DNA of 64,000 nt from the NCBI RefSeq assembly GCF_029892515.1, contig NZ_JARXVF010000004.1, positions 124,001-188,000 of the forward strand, given 5' to 3'. The stretch is from Pseudaminobacter soli (ex Li et al. 2025) (lineage in GTDB: Bacteria > Pseudomonadota > Alphaproteobacteria > Rhizobiales > Rhizobiaceae). This document shows positions 62,149 to 64,000 of the stretch, piece after piece (position 1 is the first letter of the stretch; each line of letters begins with the position of its first letter). Below the pieces are notes generated by a model. It was not told the DNA's origin. It worked only from the letters and a program-made list of their open reading frames with translations, and did not search any database. Made by a program: the position numbers and the translations under genes.

Positions 62149-62437
62149 TTCGTCAAGGCATCTTGGTCTGCCCGACGAGTGATCCGGGTTTAGTGCATGC
62201 TGGATCTGACTGCCTGCCGGATCGAGCAGGAAGTGCCAAGAGCCGTCATCGCGCTATTCAGACGTCACGATTGGGCCGTGTGCGGACCGTCCGGTTCTGG
62301 GGCAGTGCTGCCAGAATGCTGCCGGGCCGCTACGACCCATAGCCGACTTCATCTGTCAGCATACCGCCCTATGCTGACTTGCATCGGCGTACAGCAGTGC
62401 TAAGTGCGCTCGGCACAGTTGCGGCCGAGGATTGCAT
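62149..62437. other. Divergent intergenic region
   Basis: 289 nt between the DauR-type regulator and the MBL-fold gene. A 68-codon open stretch on the plus strand (62197-62403) has no recognisable sequence or ribosome site and is not called. The promoters of both divergent genes should be here. Confidence 0.4.
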
Positions 62438-63703
62438 ATGAGTCAGGACCCGTTTTTCGAGCGGCTCTGGAATGGCAGTGCCCAGATGGAAGAATGGACC
62501 GCTGCGGTTTCGCACGGCGCCATTACCCATGTCGCCGAGAACATCATTACGGTCCATACCACCTACTTCTGCGGCAGCGTGACAGCCATCCGAACCTCCG
62601 AAGGGTTGGTTCTAATCGACACCGCTAAGCCGGAGACCGCCAGGCAGACCCTCGATGTCGTGCGCTCCTGGGACAACAGCCCGATCCACACCGTCATCTT
62701 CACCCACGGTCACATCGACCACACGAGCGGCATCACCGTCATTGACGAGGAGGCCGATGCAAGAGGGGTTGCACGACCGCGCATCATCGCGCACCGCAAC
62801 TTGAAACGGCGGATGGATCGATACGAGGCATCACACGGCTTCAACAGCATCGTGCAGGGCCAGCAGTTCAATATGCCCGGCTACGTCTATCCAATCGGCC
62901 AGCGGCGCCCGGATGAGGTCTACGACGACACCTTGGCCCTCTCCATCGGTGGAGAGCGGTTCGATCTCTTCCATGGTCGCGGAGAAACGGACGACGCCAC
63001 CTTCGTTTGGCTACCTGAACGGCGCGTTCTGGCGAGTGGTGATTTCGTGATCTGGGTGTTCCCCAACGCCGGCAATCCGCGCAAGGTACAGCGCTACACG
63101 GCGGAATGGGCTGTCGCGCTCCGGCAGATGGAGCAGCTCAAACCCGCAATCCTTATCCCCGGCCATGGTCCGGTCGTTTTTGGCGAGGAGCGCGCAACGC
63201 AGATGTTGCGGGATGGCGCCGAAGCGCTCGAGCATCTGGTGCGCGGGACGCTCGCGCTGATGAACAAGGGCGCCACGCTCGACGATGTTCTGCGATCGGT
63301 GAAGGTGCCGGCCGAATTTCTCGCAAAGCCCTACCTGCTCCCGAAATATGATGACCCGGAATTCCTGGTCCGGAGCATCTATCACTTTTACGCCGGCTGG
63401 TTTGATGGCAACCCGGCGCATCTCAAGCCTGCCCCGGCAACAGATCTCGCTCTGGAACTGGCCGGTCTCGTCGGCGGCGCAAGAAAACTGGCCGAACGAG
63501 CAGCCGCCTTGTCCGAGGCCGGGCAATCTCGCCTCGCCGTCCAGCTCGTCGAGTTCGCGCATGCGGCAGCCCCCGACGACCAGAGCATTCAAGTCATGCG
63601 CGCCGCGGTTCTCCGAACGTGCATTGAAAGCGAGAGCTCACTGATGGGCAAAGCCTTCCTCGCCGTCTACGAACGCGAGGCGGAGCAGCGAGCCAAGGGC
63701 TGA
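62438..63703 (+). CDS. MBL-fold alkylsulfatase-like protein
   Basis: 421-residue metallo-beta-lactamase-fold hydrolase. The zinc motif THGHIDH is at residues 89-95, further ligands are likely in LFHGRGETDDAT and IPGHGPV. Residues ~275-345 match the alkylsulfatase dimerisation region (YLLPKYDDPEFLVRSIYHFYAGWFDGNPAHL). The C-terminal SCP2-like domain of full SdsA/BDS1 alkylsulfatases is absent, so it is a short form. No signal peptide. ATG at 62438 has GAGGA 7 nt upstream. The substrate is unknown; sulfate esters are one option. Confidence 0.82.
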   Translation: MSQDPFFERLWNGSAQMEEWTAAVSHGAITHVAENIITVHTTYFCGSVTAIRTSEGLVLIDTAKPETARQTLDVVRSWDNSPIHTVIFTHGHIDHTSGITVIDEEADARGVARPRIIAHRNLKRRMDRYEASHGFNSIVQGQQFNMPGYVYPIGQRRPDEVYDDTLALSIGGERFDLFHGRGETDDATFVWLPERRVLASGDFVIWVFPNAGNPRKVQRYTAEWAVALRQMEQLKPAILIPGHGPVVFGEERATQMLRDGAEALEHLVRGTLALMNKGATLDDVLRSVKVPAEFLAKPYLLPKYDDPEFLVRSIYHFYAGWFDGNPAHLKPAPATDLALELAGLVGGARKLAERAAALSEAGQSRLAVQLVEFAHAAAPDDQSIQVMRAAVLRTCIESESSLMGKAFLAVYEREAEQRAKG

Positions 63704-64000
63704 GCGTCGTCTTCCCACCCTGTGCGCGAGACTAGATCTAGAATGAGCCCTAAGCCGGCTGTGGCCTGAAACGCAGAGCCCGTCGTCTCGGGCGAGACGA
63801 CGACGTGACGACCTCAATACCGCTGAAGCGCCGACGGACGCTACCGCCAGCTTGATCTTGCGCTCGTGGCTGTCAGCACGCAATTCCATCACGCACTTCT
63901 AATATAGGCGTGCGTTGTGCTGCCTAGGCTAACGCATTAGCGCAGGTGGCATCGTTTCATAGCCAAGGATGGTATGCAGATCGTCTTGCCAAACCCCAAT
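63704..64000. other. Right end, non-coding with a palindrome
   Basis: No gene is seen. CGTCGTCTCG (63781-63790) and CGAGACGACG (63793-63802) form a perfect 10-bp inverted repeat separated by GG, about 80 nt after the MBL-fold gene; it may serve as a terminator though no T-run follows. The last ~60 nt read on the minus strand as WQDDLHTILGYE, vaguely like an IS3-type transposase end, but the stretch runs out of the window. Confidence 0.35.

Noticed and set aside
63940-64000. Possible IS3-type transposase C-terminus at the right border (LHTILGYE)
   Set aside because: Only about 20 residues are in the window and the resemblance to the RPHSALGY motif is weak.

Overview
The window looks like part of a high-GC alphaproteobacterial replicon, most likely from a Rhizobiaceae-type member of the Hyphomicrobiales. 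The reasons are a near-complete counterpart of the Sinorhizobium meliloti galactoglucan (EPS II, wga/wgc/wgg/wgd/wge, formerly exp) gene set, a DUF982-type small protein, and strong GC-rich codon use throughout. I saw no rRNA or tRNA genes and no CRISPR array. The organism and all family names come from reading motifs and from memory of the families, not from database searches.

Region 1 (1-2350): decayed sequence, then a membrane diguanylate cyclase (GGEEF). Region 2 (2351-31840) is one exopolysaccharide locus. On the minus strand, read from 14637 down to 2351, are a wgaA-like gene, a double glycosyltransferase, two tandem pyruvyl-transferase-family proteins, a secreted glycosidase, an alpha/beta hydrolase and rfbA-C-B-D for dTDP-rhamnose. 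In the centre are a glycosyltransferase (wgcA position) and a MarR-type regulator (wggR). On the plus strand are the type I exporter wgdA/wgdB, the small RTX protein wgeA, glycosyltransferases, a methyltransferase and a third pyruvyl-transferase-family protein (wgeB-H), and galU. A 19-bp operator-like sequence occurs upstream of wggR/wgdA and upstream of the wga operon with one mismatch, and a degenerate copy lies before wgeA, so the MarR protein probably ties the locus together.

Region 3 (31908-34733) has an orphan alpha-oxoamine synthase, an outer-membrane barrel protein and a gene-poor stretch with an IS6-family transposase remnant. Region 4 (34734-56978) is the most unusual part. It encodes a Nif11/NHLP-type double-glycine precursor peptide with an 18-residue core containing one lysine, overlapped by a tandem-GNAT protein; an AraC regulator with an apparent two-repeat operator in front of the GNAT gene; a full NHLM export set (C39 peptidase-ABC, second ABC, HlyD adaptor); a CHASE2 adenylyl cyclase; a cyclic-nucleotide-type protein; and FecR and TPR/beta-barrel envelope proteins. 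Divergent from these is a second C39-ABC pair with complementary defects in its ATP sites, plus a SulP transporter fused to STAS and cyclic-nucleotide-binding domains. I interpret it as a fatty-acylated (selidamide-like) peptide system with a cAMP-linked export machinery.

Region 5 (57000-64000) contains a DUF982 protein, a decayed LysE-type exporter, a GNAT, a DauR-type regulator with its operator and an aminotransferase/ornithine-cyclodeaminase pair (amino-acid catabolism), and an alkylsulfatase-like metallo-beta-lactamase-fold protein.
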